Shown here piece by piece: positions 11,356-21,828 of a stretch of DNA of 64,000 bases. The position numbers and the translations under genes were made by a program. The stretch's first letter is position 1; every line of letters starts with the position of its first letter. The notes under the pieces were generated by a model. That model saw only the letters and a program-made list of their open reading frames with translations. It had not been told where the DNA came from and did not search any database. This DNA comes from Darksidea phi. Lineage: Eukaryota > Ascomycota > Dothideomycetes > Pleosporales > Lentitheciaceae. The stretch spans positions 310,001 through 374,000 of the forward strand of contig JASJFT010000016.1 in the NCBI GenBank assembly GCA_030770425.1, given 5' to 3'.

Positions 11356-12146
11356 GCTGCTCGCTTCGCTGTCTAGCTCGACTGTCTCGACGAAGACCTT
11401 GTTGACGCAACTTATTTTTTTTCTGCTTTACTTTTCTTTCGCTCCTTACTCTCCATCTCCAACGGGAGATGAGCGGGAGCACATAATGGTCTTTTTCTTG
11501 CGATTTGGGTACTGAGGGTTGAAGACTGCATCTACGGTCTTCCCTTATGGGCGTTGGAGCTTTTTCCTATCCTCTGTGATACCCCCCACCTTTACGATTG
11601 CGATTTCAAGCCCGCCCGCTCTTGGCCTCGGCTTTTTTGGTTTGTTTGTTTGCTTTGTAGCTGGTCTGACGATGGATGGATGGATGGATGGAGACAGACC
11701 TCGATAGCTACCTTTTAGATGGAATTTTATCATGTGCGCGAAACTTATCCCTCCTTTGACATGTGTGAAGTCATTGAGTGGTGTCGGTGAAGTGAATACT
11801 ATATGTATCTGCAGACGCTCTACTGTGATGGCGCGGAGACGTTGTGGTCGATGCTTCTCGCGGGGAGCGCATAAGTATGATGAGTCGGCTTGGGCACGAA
11901 AATATGGATGAGAGGTAGTTAAGACCGGTTGGACGAAGTGAATCATCAAGGTCAGAGGTTGGCTTACAGTTCCCAAAGTATATGGACGAGGGAATCGTAT
12001 GGTTATTGTGGGACTGGTAGGGGAGATGACAAAAAGGATTTCAGAAGCACAAGCAGAATGTTCATCTGGAACACGTATAATAAGCTTGCCGGCTAGGGAC
12101 GCATGTCCAGCCAAACGTCCGTCAGAGCTGGAAATATAGATATACC
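11356..12146. other. Intergenic, 3' flank of coiled-coil gene
   Basis: No gene recognised. A short ggat microsatellite lies near 11671-11691. Bases 11400-11450 are T-rich. Copy B of the dispersed repeat follows directly. Confidence 0.5.
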
Positions 12147-12231
12147 GTGGGTATAGCACCCCTACTGTGTACAAACTCCTGCTGTGTTTCGTGCGGACCT
12201 TACACAAGAGACTCTCACTATGCAAATCCAA
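12147..12231 (+). repeat. 84-bp dispersed direct repeat, copy B
   Basis: Second copy of the repeat at 9020-9103, same orientation, 3.1 kb downstream. Starts gtgggtatagcacc and ends tatgcaaatccaa. Differences are scattered substitutions, the largest around ccttacacaagag versus ccttctaaagag. Confidence 0.85.
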
Positions 12232-12381
12232 CCCAAAAAAATCGTGCGAGGTTGAGCCCCCGGATCTACATGGAAGGGGCGGGGCTGCGAAAAAGGGCCG
12301 GTCCGCGTCAGTGCGTCACAAAACCTAGCTGTGGACTAGAAGACTACATAATCCTGATTCCGACACCTGTCGAGCGATACT

Positions 12382-12978
12382 ATGGCTCCGCAAGAAGCAA
12401 AAATGGGATCGACAAGTACGCCGAATGGCATGGTGCTTTTCAACTACCCGGTGTCTCTTTTTGTTAGCAGATTGTCATGGTATCTGCAGCTAAGGGGCAT
12501 CGGTTACGTTGTTAGCGTTGGTATTCCTGGGCTTCTAAGCCAGGAACAAGCATTCATCTTGCGGTGTTACAACCTGGAGAAGCTACAAACAAAGCATCGC
12601 CGCATCCTTGTTCTTCACTGGACGGGAGGCCTCCTCGACACTCGGTTCATCCCCGGGAAACTGGAAGAAAAGCGTCCGGAAGGCAAGTTGGGAAGCGCAA
12701 GGCGAAAGCAAGCTTGTCGAAAAACTAGCGGAAAAGCACAGGGTGGCAGGATCAGCTTTTGGTGCAGCCACTGGACTGATGCCGACGCAATTTGTCAGGA
12801 CCACACGTCTGTGAAAGATCGGCGGGCTTCTGTCTCGGTGAATGAAAACCGGAGGCTTTCCATGAGGCGCCGTCGGGAGTGCTTGTCGTACGTAAGGAAT
12901 GTTCCACTTCTTCAAAACTGCATCTTGGCGGGGGGTAGGGAATGGGTTGAAGCCGTCCTCGGCGCATTCTTCGAATGA
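12382..12978 (+). pseudogene. Decayed glutathione S-transferase-like gene
   Basis: The frame from 12382 starts like the thioredoxin-fold domain of fungal GST-like proteins (VLFNYPVSLFVSRLSWYLQL, then RGIGY) and later reads HRRILVL, LLDTRFIPGKLEE and GKLG, the expected YRRIPVL / DTRLI.KLEE elements. The homology then moves to another frame (SKLVEKLAEKH, GSAFGAATGLMPTQF, about 12690-12790) and back again (SVKDRR, then LSYVRNVPLLQNC and LAGGREWVE, to 12978), so at least two frameshifts are needed. The conserved C-terminal helices are not found downstream. A 12-codon in-frame segment after RGIGY may be an old intron. Family assignment comes from motif order and was not tested by search. Confidence 0.65.
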
Positions 12979-15245
12979 CCTGTGTCCCCTCCCCGAATGT
13001 CCTCATCGCTGGGGTCGGAATTATGGGCCGGACATGGACGAGCCTTGCATTACTTAGAGTCAGGTCGGACATCTGGACACGCAGTGGGCCCAAGGCAACG
13101 CCGTCCTCGTAACGGAGCTAGCCCCGCATGGCACTTCGACTCGCTTGCTAGTCTAGAGGGATCCGTGGCTTCTCATGTCGTGTCGGAGGTGCGCTTGCCG
13201 AAGTGCGCGCCCCGACGCCCAAGCGGGCGACTTGGTCAAGCGTGGAGGATGGCAGGATAGCTAGCTAGATGGACAGTAACGACCTGGGTGGTATGGACGA
13301 CGGCGCGCAGGTTGAGGTAGACTTGGCCGACTGGGGCTCTGGCGCGGTGATGCTGGAGGCAAAGAGGGCAGCATCGGGTGTCCAGGACGGCAGAGATTGG
13401 CACGAGTGCGGCAGCAGGAAGCAGCACTAGGCGGTACTATATCTGCATGGCTGGCTAGAGCGGGTAGCGGCGAGTTGCGCAGGACGAGCGTCCTCTGCGC
13501 AGTTGGTCGTCGCGGGCGCGGGCGGGGCACGGCGTTGCTGCGAGAAATACAGAGGGGTGCAGCATCGCGCGGGCGTATGCAGGTCGAGGGCTTGGGCGAC
13601 ACGAGACCACGTGCTCGGGCCCGTCGTGCGCGCCGCAGACTGGCAGCGCGGCCATGTCGCGACGCTGGCCGGGGAATTTAAGAGCCTGGTGGCTCGCTGC
13701 AGGCCGCCGGCGTCCCAACTAATTGGCGGGGGCCACGCTCTGCGGCGTGAATGGCGAGCAGCGGCGACGGGTGGCGGCCGCGTTTGCAATCGCTGCATGC
13801 GTTCGAGGATGGGGCCTGCGCGGCGAGGCCAATGGTCGGCGCCTGCGTGCTCTTTTCTCTCCAGGCCACGGATGCGCGAAGGGGCCGTTCTTTCGACGTT
13901 TGCACGGCATGCAGCTGTGCCCAAGGAGGCCGCGGGGGCTAGCTCGTCGGCCGTCGCTGGCGTCGGGGAGGCGTGGTGCGAGACTGATGGGGGCGACGCA
14001 GGCCAGATAACGCGTCCACGGCACGGGCGTCTGGCGGCGCTGACGGCGTTCGCAGCATCGGCGGCGGCTGCCAATCGAGGGCGGGCGGGAATGCGCGACC
14101 GGTGACGGGGTGCGACGCAGGCAGGAGCAGGCGCGCGCGGCTCACGTGCTGGGCAGCCTGGGCAGCCTGGTCAGCTCCGCGTGCTCTGGGCAGCGACGGG
14201 CGGCCGTCGACGTCGACGATGGACCGTCGACGGTGCCCGATGCCCAACGCGCGCCACTCCAGACGGCCGTCTCCACTGTTCGTCGACGCCTGAGCACGAC
14301 GCTGGCCGTCATGGTTCCTGCGCTGGCCGTCAAATATGCGCCTGCCGCCGCCGCCAGCGCCCCTCTTGCTCTCTTGCTCGCTCGTCCTCGCCCCCTTCCC
14401 CCCTCCGCCATCCCCATCCCCATCCCCATCCCATCCCCCTCCCACCCCCATCCGCCTCCAGCAATTGACCCACTGCGGCTGGCAGCACGAGCGTCCGCGA
14501 CGAACGACACGGCCTGCGCCAAACGACGTCGCCATCGCCGTCCATCGCGTTCCACTGCGTGACTGCTGCCCGACGGCTTGACGTGCAGCCCTGCCGTCCA
14601 ATCGCCGCCCCCCGCCGTCTGCAGGCGGCCTCCACCCCCGCCGACGCTGCTCGTCTCGCGCTCTAAAGAGCCGCACACCCTCACCCTGCCCTCGCTGCCC
14701 TCGCAGGTATCGTTCCTGTCGCCCGCGCCGCCCTCTCCGCTAGAAAAGCTGCAGCGCCGCCCCCGCGCTCTCGTCGGTGTGACTTGTCCGGTACCTGCCA
14801 CGTCCGACGGCCCAAGTACCCTCTTGCCTCTTTCCTCTTTCCCCCTGCTCTCTCTCTCTCTCTCCCAACCCTGGCCCCGCGGTATCCCCAAAGAGGTCGC
14901 CGCAGCCACCCATCACGCCTCCCAGGCCCGCACCCTCTCCCCACCCCCCCCCCCGGCCCTGCTCAAGTGCCGTATATTGGTCAGGCCCCCGCATCTGCCT
15001 CCTCCCGCAGCCTCTCTGCTCCGTTCTGGAATACCCTCCAAGCCGATATCCAACCCGCGGACCCTTTGGGAGCCTGCATTTCCACCCGCCCCGACGGTTT
15101 CGGTCCTGGAGCGTTATCTGGAGCCTACAGAGAGCCCCTCCTGGTCGCTTCCGGGCTCGTGTTGCTTGGCCTCTCCCGACACTGACATCAGTGTCGTCTC
15201 GTCTTTCCTTACCTCTGCCTCGTCACACTTTTGTTTCTGCTCACC
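12979..15245. other. GC- and pyrimidine-rich region upstream of rfeG-like gene
   Basis: 2.3 kb without a convincing gene. Overlapping open frames occur on both strands at 13400-14900, as expected in very GC-rich DNA, and none shows a family motif. Near-perfect CCCCAT repeats lie around 14402-14445, gggcagcctg repeats at 14153-14172, and a C-run at about 14943-14954. The last kilobase is strongly C/T-rich on the plus strand, as in fungal promoters and 5' leaders. Confidence 0.55.
14397..14450 (+). repeat. CCCCAT simple repeat tract
   Basis: Tandem ccccat units (catccccatccccatcccc and neighbours) inside the pyrimidine-rich region upstream of the 15246 gene. Confidence 0.85.
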
Positions 15246-16267
15246 ATGTCGCGGAGTAACCAGTGGTTCGTGCCCGGCGAGGGCATCGCCCGCGAAGTCA
15301 TCACCGCCGACATCCAGCGCTATCTGGGCCCAGACGCCCTCGTCAGGCCGGGCGCAGGCACCGGCGACTTCGAGGTTCGCCGTTCCCTTGTTGCGTCGAG
15401 CCCACCACCCCAAGCACCCTTCTAACGAGCAAGCAGGGCCGTCCAGGCTATTGGATAACGGCTTATCGAACGCTCACTTCGGTACGTTTGCGAGTCGCGC
15501 CTCCCTCGCGAGACACCGCCAGCCCCGCTGACGCAGTGCACAGCAAATGATCCAGGACTTGAAGTTGGACTCGCAGCGATGGGCTCAGGAAAAGGACCGC
15601 GACCAGCGAGGACATGGAAGCGGAGGTAGTCCTTCTTTCGCTCGAGATAACAAGGTACCAAGACAGCCTGACGCGTCTTTAGTAGCATATCAGGATTCGA
15701 GAACCCACGCCTCCCGGCAGCATTATGGGCCTACTGAAACCTACCCCCCATCTTCAAAATCCTCGACGTATTCTGCATCGTCGTATGGGGCGAGCGAATC
15801 GCCCCACTACACCACCACTCCCACGGCCGCATATCCCTCACACCAGGCATACCAGACTCCACCAAGCCACACCGCGCACCCCGCGCAGCCCAGGACGGAT
15901 CCCTATGCTAACTACGGCCAACAGCCTGGCGCTAGAGACTATCCAGGTTATCCTGCCACGACACCGTCGTACTCTTACGCTCCACAGCCTCCCCAGGATC
16001 CCTATGGCCGCCCGACTGCAACCCCAGCATACACGGCCCCCAGGTATTTTGGCTACTATGACGATTATTTTTTGGTATATCGCTAAGCCCCAGTAGTACT
16101 GCCGCTCCAGGCTTCTACATTGCCTCGGATGGTCGTCGTAAGTAAACGTGTACTGGTCCCGCCCCACCCCTCACTGACCATTGCTGCCTGCAGAATATCC
16201 GCTTTCCCAGCAGCCGCCAGCACAGCAGTCTCAACCGCCTCCGGGTAACCGCCGAAGAGGTAACTAA
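15246..16267 (+). CDS. rfeG: RfeG-like putative transcription factor
   Basis: Small fungal protein of the family annotated as transcription factor RfeG; its molecular role is poorly established. Five exons: 15246-15374, 15437-15481, 15544-16043, 16097-16137, 16194-16267, giving 262 residues. The conserved N-terminus reads NQWFVPGEGIAREVITADIQ and RYLGPDALVRPG. After intron 1 comes GRPGYWITAYRTLTS and after intron 2 QMIQDLKLDSQRW, exactly restoring the family block. Residues 90-230 are Tyr/Pro/Ser/Thr/Gln-rich and disordered. Exon 4 begins STAAPGFYIASDGR and the protein ends GNRRRGN. The third acceptor has two adjacent AGs (16093 and 16096), so a one-serine variant is possible. Exons 1 and 2 are strongly supported; the small 3' exons rest on frame and splice signals only. 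Confidence 0.83.
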
Positions 16268-18566
16268 GCCCTGGACAGAGAAGGCAGGATGCCGTTCCAA
16301 TTCCCTCGCCGGACGTAGAAATTCCATGACTGCCAGGTATTCCCCTTTGTTCCTCCGCCATTCCACTGTGTCTGGAGATACCCATTGCACTTCCGCAGCC
16401 TGCGCCTGGAGTCTGACCGTCCTGCTGTGTAATATTGCTTGTTCGCATGCCGAGGGTTATTTTATTCTTGAAAAGCGCCATGGGTAGAGGACTTTCCGTT
16501 CTGCAATCCGGACCAAGGAGTTCGCCGGGTTAAGCCAGGATATTTGCCACTTTCTATTTAATGCACGCTCTCCGGACAGCGTTTTTACTACGTTTAGGCT
16601 GCTTGTTCCCTCGGATTACAAGTTGCCGCCTTTGCAAGGAAGCCTTGTTTTGCCGACCAAAGCCCACTTGCTCATATGGATCGGCCACTCCCAGAGGATC
16701 CTCATCAAGCACGGAATTTGCTGGTCCGAGCGCCAACATGGCCGTTGTTTTCTTTGAAAATTAGTCTCTCGCGTCACCTTTTCGGTTCCTTCCTGTTTCT
16801 TCCTGCCGAATCGATTACTTTTCGACTGCATCGGGGCTAGCGGATAGCATTCGCGGTGTTCACATGTATATACCTTGTCGTTTACGGTTTCCAGACGTTT
16901 TATGACCAGGATGGCCGTTTGATGTTTGCATAGCGAGCGAGATGGCCCATGGCCGGAATCAGATTGCCTAATCGCGTACCTCCCACGCCCATGCCATACG
17001 CATAGTTCTCTGCCGCGGCTGATTTCTCTCTCGCCTCGCTTCCAGATAAGGGACCCATCCTTGCGTTCCTCCAGGCAGCCTGATGCCCAAGCCTCAATCT
17101 CGACTCCCAACCGTATATGAAGCAGAAGTTTCTGTTCCTTTGCAGCCGCAGGTCATCTCAACAAAAAAACTCGTCGATGCCCACACGCCGCTCACCACAC
17201 CCACATTGTGATTTCGGATAACATCGCACAGCATCCACTGCCTTGGTTCACACTCATTCGCAGATTCATCAATTCTATGAGCGCAGTCCCAACCTCTATA
17301 CGTCAATGCTTACGGTACCTCGTCGGAATACTATCTACATTCAGACAAATTTCATTGTGCTAACATGGTCGGTACCGTGAATCCGTTGATTAACACATCA
17401 TCCCATGCAGGACCCCTCACCTCTGCATGTGTTCGATGCACCCTGCGATGACTTGCATGAAGTGACGCGAAGGACACGTATGATTTGTGTGTCGTTCGAT
17501 GAACGGACCACAATCGCACATTCTTCAATTGTTTTACAGCCCTTGCCAACATTGACTGCTCACCGCTGAGTGAGCTTCACGACAGTTCTAGGCGACCGTT
17601 GATCTGCACGGCTACAACGGTGCCACGCTGTAACGTAGCATGCCAAAGTGTCGATCCGCCGTCTTCCAGTGACTAGCTCTCATCAGTAGCCGTCTTTCAC
17701 ATGCTGAATTTCCAAGCTCAGGCACCGTGATTAGAAAAGTATCGGAAGTGGAAAATTCTGCATGCATGATTCGATCGGGCTTGCGGGGTCAGATCGGTTG
17801 GGCACGTTTCCGCCCGGGCCGCATTTTTGCGTGTGCATGCTCGGGAAGGATCTCGGCTACATTTGAGAGGGTGGGGGTACAGTTTTGCACAGAGGGCTTG
17901 CTGGTGGCGAGGATGGTGCGGAACGAGGTTGGGAGATTGCGAAGGGGACGGGGTAGCTACCACTGTTACCTCGCTTGCGATATCCTCCACCACGATGTTG
18001 ATTCGTGTCACACTAGCTGAGATTTGATATTAACTAGTTTGTGTTCCGGAAACCTTGGCCGCAAACCGAACGTTACGTCCAGCTTGCTGTGTGTTGTGAT
18101 GTCGTTCCCTAATGAGGGTATGCTACCTCTTCCCGTCCCTTCAATTATGTCCAACGCATCTTCTATCGGGACATTGTGGCCACGTAGGGTGCCTTCTACC
18201 TCGTCAAGGTGCGCTTCTTGCTGTTTGAGGTTATGGTTTAGACGGGATCGATGACGCCATTGATGCTATATGCTAGAGATCTCTAAAGTGGAGGGATTAA
18301 ACGGTCGCATTGAGCAGCTACATCCATGCAGTCGAAGTTTGGCCTTAAAGTATGAATTGTACAATATTTGTTCAAACGCGAACACAACAACTAGACAGAG
18401 CGAGTGCTCAAATAGGTATAGCGCGATCGTAAAGATGAATGACGCGCATGCACGGGAGGACGCGACTGAGATCCCAGTCCTCCATTACAGTTCAAGCACG
18501 GGTAAATACGCCCTCCTTCGTATGTTGACGCCCCTCCACGATGCCATAACCCCATCGCACCTCGAA
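16268..18566. other. Long intergenic region
   Basis: 2.3 kb between the rfeG-like gene and polymerase eta. Both strands have only short open frames and no recognisable protein, tRNA or repeat. The reading frame of polymerase eta extends upstream to 18270 without a stop, but the residues before 18567 do not resemble the family. Confidence 0.5.
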
Positions 18567-20699
18567 ATGTCCTCGCCAGACCCCTTCCTCGCGTCCTCCC
18601 CGCTCTCGATCGCATCTCTCCGCCGCGTCCCCAAGTCGCGCTTCACATACAAACAACTCCACCAGCTGAAATGCTCTAGCACGCAAACACCCCTCCGCGT
18701 AATCGCCCATGTCGATCTCGACGCCTTCTACGCGCAATGCGAAACCGTTCGCCTCGGCATTGATCCCGCAAAGCCCCTCGCAGTCCAGCAATGGCAGGGC
18801 CTCATCGCTATAAACTATCCTGCGCGGGCATACGGATTGAGTCGGCATGTGACGAGTACGGAAGCGCTAAAGATGTGTCCGGAGTTGATACTGCAGCATG
18901 TGGCTACATGGAAGGAAGGAGATGAAAAGTGGGCGTACCACGAGGAGGCGTACAAACACATCGCAACCCACAAGGTTTCGCTAGATCATTACCGCCTTGA
19001 AAGCCGAAAGATTTTAAAGTGTATAAAAGAAGCGCTGCCTGAGAAAGAACAGAGAGTTGAGAAGGCAAGTATTGATGAAGTGTTTTTAGATTTAAGCACG
19101 CAGGTGTATAATATCTTGTTGGAACGGTACCCGGAACTGAGTGGTCCTCCGCCGTACGATGATCCGAGCGAGTATTTGCCGAAAGTCCCAACGACGGTGT
19201 TGGACTGGAAGGCTGATGCGCTAGTGGAGACCGGACTTGAGGGTGGAGAAGAGAAGGACCCGGATTGGGATGATGTGTGTCTGGTCATTGCTTCTGAGAT
19301 TGTACGCGATGTGCGAACACGCATCAGAGAGCAACTAGGATACACATGCTCGGGAGGCATTGCACGCAACAAGATGATAGCGAAGCTCGGCTCAGGCTAC
19401 AAGAAACCGAATCAACAAACCGTCATTCGGAATCGTGCCGTAGGGCACTTCTTAGGCGACATGAAGTTCACTAAGATTCGCATGCTCGGCGGGAAACTAG
19501 GTGACGAGGCGGTCGCCATGTTCGGCACAGACAAGGTCAAAGAGCTACTGGACCAACCGTTGGAACAACTGAAAAGACTAGGCGATGACACCGGTGCTTG
19601 GCTCTACAACACGATCCGCGGCGAAGACCACAGCGAAGTCAATTCCCGAACACAGATCAAAAGCATGCTCTCTGCAAAGTCATTCCGACCGGCTATCAAC
19701 TCCTTCGAACAAGGTGTTCGCTGGTTGCGCATCTTTGTCGCAGACATCTTCTCTCGCTGCGTGGAAGAAGGCGTACTAGAGAACAAGAGAAGACCAAGAA
19801 CTATCAACTTACACCATCGGCAGGGCTCTCATACACGGAGTCGCTCAAGCCCCATACCGCAAGGCAAGCCTCTCACCGAAGCCATGCTATTCGACCTGGC
19901 CAAGAACCTTCTCGCCCAAGTCGTCGTAGACGGACGCGCATGGCCCTGCGCAAACCTCTCCCTGAGCGTTGCTGGTTTCGAAGACGGTGTCACGAATAAC
20001 AAAGGTATTGGTGGCTTTCTCGTGAGAGGCGAGGAGGCGAAGGCTATGATATCTACTGGTCGGCCGAGTATGAGCGGGGGCGAACCGCCAGCAAAGCGGA
20101 GACGTAGGAAGGGTAATATCAAGAACTTTTTCGGTCCGCCGAGCGAGAAGAAGAGGGACTTTGATGCTGCAAGGGCGGTATTGAGGGCACATCAAGAGTC
20201 TACGAGAGAGGAGGATGAAGAAGATATTGAGGGGGATGAGAGCGATGAGTTTGGTGCTCCACCGTATGAAGGCTCGGAGGAGAGAACGACCACGCCGACA
20301 CCAGAACGACACAATTCCAACGAGGATATGTACGTCTCTAACACACCACCTTCAGCGCAACCTCGGACATCGGATCCTCCAGCGGCACATCAGTCTACAA
20401 ACGATACAACGCATCACAAACCACCCACACTACATCAAAAGACTCTGGATACCTTTTTCTGCGCCAAGTGTAACATGCATTTGCCCGTAACGGAAGAAGC
20501 TGAACACAACGACTATCATTTTGCAATTGACTTATCGAAGGAGATGCGACAAGAAGAGCGGAAAGCGCCTACCCCGGCATTGCTCGATCGGAAGACGCCT
20601 GTCGCGCAAAAACCGACAAGAGGACGCGGGAGACCGCCAGGTACCGGGCGAGGTACCGAGAAGGGTCAAGCGAAGCTAGCATTCGGGCGGCAGAGTTGA
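18567..20699 (+). CDS. DNA polymerase eta (Rad30-type Y-family)
   Basis: Translesion polymerase that copies past UV cyclobutane dimers in the nucleus. Single exon, 710 residues from MSSPDPFLAS. The palm motif VIAHVDLDAFYAQCE carries metal ligands Asp50 and Asp52; KASIDEVFLDLS carries Asp170 and Glu171. Other conserved blocks are KPLAVQQWQGLIAINYPAR, HVATWKEGDEKWAYHEEAYK, SGGIARNKMIAKLGSGYKKP and the little-finger region to about 520. A basic RRRRKG stretch may be a nuclear signal. The C-terminus has a PIP box QKTLDTFF (about 624-631) for PCNA binding, immediately followed by a UBZ-type zinc finger CAKC...H...H (about 632-655) for ubiquitinated PCNA. The frame is open to 18270, but the ATG at 18567 fits the family best; 18522 and 18435 are alternatives. 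Confidence 0.96.
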   Translation: MSSPDPFLASSPLSIASLRRVPKSRFTYKQLHQLKCSSTQTPLRVIAHVDLDAFYAQCETVRLGIDPAKPLAVQQWQGLIAINYPARAYGLSRHVTSTEALKMCPELILQHVATWKEGDEKWAYHEEAYKHIATHKVSLDHYRLESRKILKCIKEALPEKEQRVEKASIDEVFLDLSTQVYNILLERYPELSGPPPYDDPSEYLPKVPTTVLDWKADALVETGLEGGEEKDPDWDDVCLVIASEIVRDVRTRIREQLGYTCSGGIARNKMIAKLGSGYKKPNQQTVIRNRAVGHFLGDMKFTKIRMLGGKLGDEAVAMFGTDKVKELLDQPLEQLKRLGDDTGAWLYNTIRGEDHSEVNSRTQIKSMLSAKSFRPAINSFEQGVRWLRIFVADIFSRCVEEGVLENKRRPRTINLHHRQGSHTRSRSSPIPQGKPLTEAMLFDLAKNLLAQVVVDGRAWPCANLSLSVAGFEDGVTNNKGIGGFLVRGEEAKAMISTGRPSMSGGEPPAKRRRRKGNIKNFFGPPSEKKRDFDAARAVLRAHQESTREEDEEDIEGDESDEFGAPPYEGSEERTTTPTPERHNSNEDMYVSNTPPSAQPRTSDPPAAHQSTNDTTHHKPPTLHQKTLDTFFCAKCNMHLPVTEEAEHNDYHFAIDLSKEMRQEERKAPTPALLDRKTPVAQKPTRGRGRPPGTGRGTEKGQAKLAFGRQS

Positions 20700-21036
20700 T
20701 GACTGGTATGACATCGTAGTCTGGATGGTGCCTGTTTATAGTGAATCAGTCGTATACTGCCACCTATCAGTTCCGCATCAATACGTACCATTTCCGTATC
20801 CATCGCCCGGAAACCCTGCTAGACGCAAAAGAAAGAGCCCAGCAGCCAGCGAAGCCCCAATCCCCGCAATATTTCCCTTCTCCCTATGCGAGCCCATGCA
20901 TCGCAAAGAGTACCCAGCGTTTTCCCTTCTCCATCAACCAAAGAATTCCCAACGCAAAAGAGAAAAAAAAAACCCCTGGCACTGGCAGAATCTCCGCGTC
21001 CATCCACTTCACTTACCGAGTTGACGTTGCCCTCCC
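20700..21036. other. Convergent intergenic region
   Basis: 3' flanks of two convergent genes. Contains an A-run near 20963-20973. No gene seen. Confidence 0.6.
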
Positions 21037-21828
21037 TCACTCTCCAAAAACAACCTTCTTGTCCCCAAACGCCGGGCGAGCGCTCTTCATCCCCTTCTTT
21101 TTCTTCAGAACCTTGGTCACCTCCTTCCACATTTCCGGATCCCACCTCTCCAGCGGACAAACAGGATCCCGCTTCGCATGTCTCTCCTCACAGAGCCAAC
21201 ACTTATTCGGCCTCCACCTCTTACTGCCCGGTTTCTTCTTCATCATGACCTTCACCTCCGTGCCCTTTTGGTGCTTGGCGCTCACCCAGGATGGAGCCAC
21301 CCGCTGGGATGCACCCCACTCTGAGTTGGATTTGGGCGCGGTGTCGGTATCAAGGTATGCTTTTTCCCAACGTTTGCGGATCCAGGGCATTTCGACACGG
21401 AATGTGGGGCAGACGCAGCTCAGATTTCCGACGATTTCGCGGATTTCTTCTGCAATGGTTTCCGCTTTTGCGCTGGCTGTTAGATACGCGTAGCGCTTCG
21501 CCTTGAAGTTCTCCTCTCCGAAACACATGAACAGAATCTCCTGGCGCACCTCCCTCGGCAACCCGAGCAAATTTGCACTCGGACACTCGCAGCTCTCGTA
21601 CCGGAACCAGGGATCGCTTACCCATGGTGCGATGTACCCGATTCGGCGTTCACGTTCACGGCGGAGCTCTTTGCGAGCGGAGCGCTTTAGCGTGCGCACA
21701 TTGGTCGGTGTAGTCTTTATTTCTAGGCGAGTATTGCGTTCGAGCTCCTGGCGGCGTTTGCGGGACGCGAAATTTGCGCGGTTTTTGCGGTGGTTTTTGC
21801 CGCGGTGCTGCGGGATGTACGGGCTCAT
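21037..21828 (-). CDS. Hypothetical fungal protein, F-box-like segment
   Basis: Not recognised. Uninterrupted 263-residue frame from MSPYIPQHRGK. The N-terminal ~60 residues are very basic (KNHRKNRANFASRKRRQELE), suggesting nuclear or RNA-binding location. Around residues 85-105, LLGLPREVRQEILFMCF resembles the start of an F-box (LP.EIR..I), as in many fungal proteins with a single degenerate F-box. Near the C-terminus CWLCEERHAKRDPVCPLERW has a CxxC...C spacing that could bind zinc. The frame is open upstream to an ATG at 21996, but those residues are Pro/Ser/Thr-rich and look like leader sequence. Convergent with polymerase eta and divergent from the 22792 gene. Confidence 0.7.
   Translation of the reverse strand: MSPYIPQHRGKNHRKNRANFASRKRRQELERNTRLEIKTTPTNVRTLKRSARKELRRERERRIGYIAPWVSDPWFRYESCECPSANLLGLPREVRQEILFMCFGEENFKAKRYAYLTASAKAETIAEEIREIVGNLSCVCPTFRVEMPWIRKRWEKAYLDTDTAPKSNSEWGASQRVAPSWVSAKHQKGTEVKVMMKKKPGSKRWRPNKCWLCEERHAKRDPVCPLERWDPEMWKEVTKVLKKKKGMKSARPAFGDKKVVFGE

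Noticed and set aside
13427..14909. Several 200-255 codon frames on both strands in GC-rich DNA
   Set aside because: GC-rich sequence lacks stops in all frames; the products are Arg/Ala/Gly/Pro-rich with no domain, and frames on opposite strands overlap.
14578..15531. 317-codon plus frame overlapping the start of the rfeG-like gene
   Set aside because: Out of frame with the clearly conserved exons at 15246-15481 and made of low-complexity Pro/Ser/Arg sequence from the C/T-rich leader.
18270..18566. Upstream extension of the polymerase eta frame
   Set aside because: Open but unlike the family; the conserved N-terminal region begins just after the ATG at 18567.
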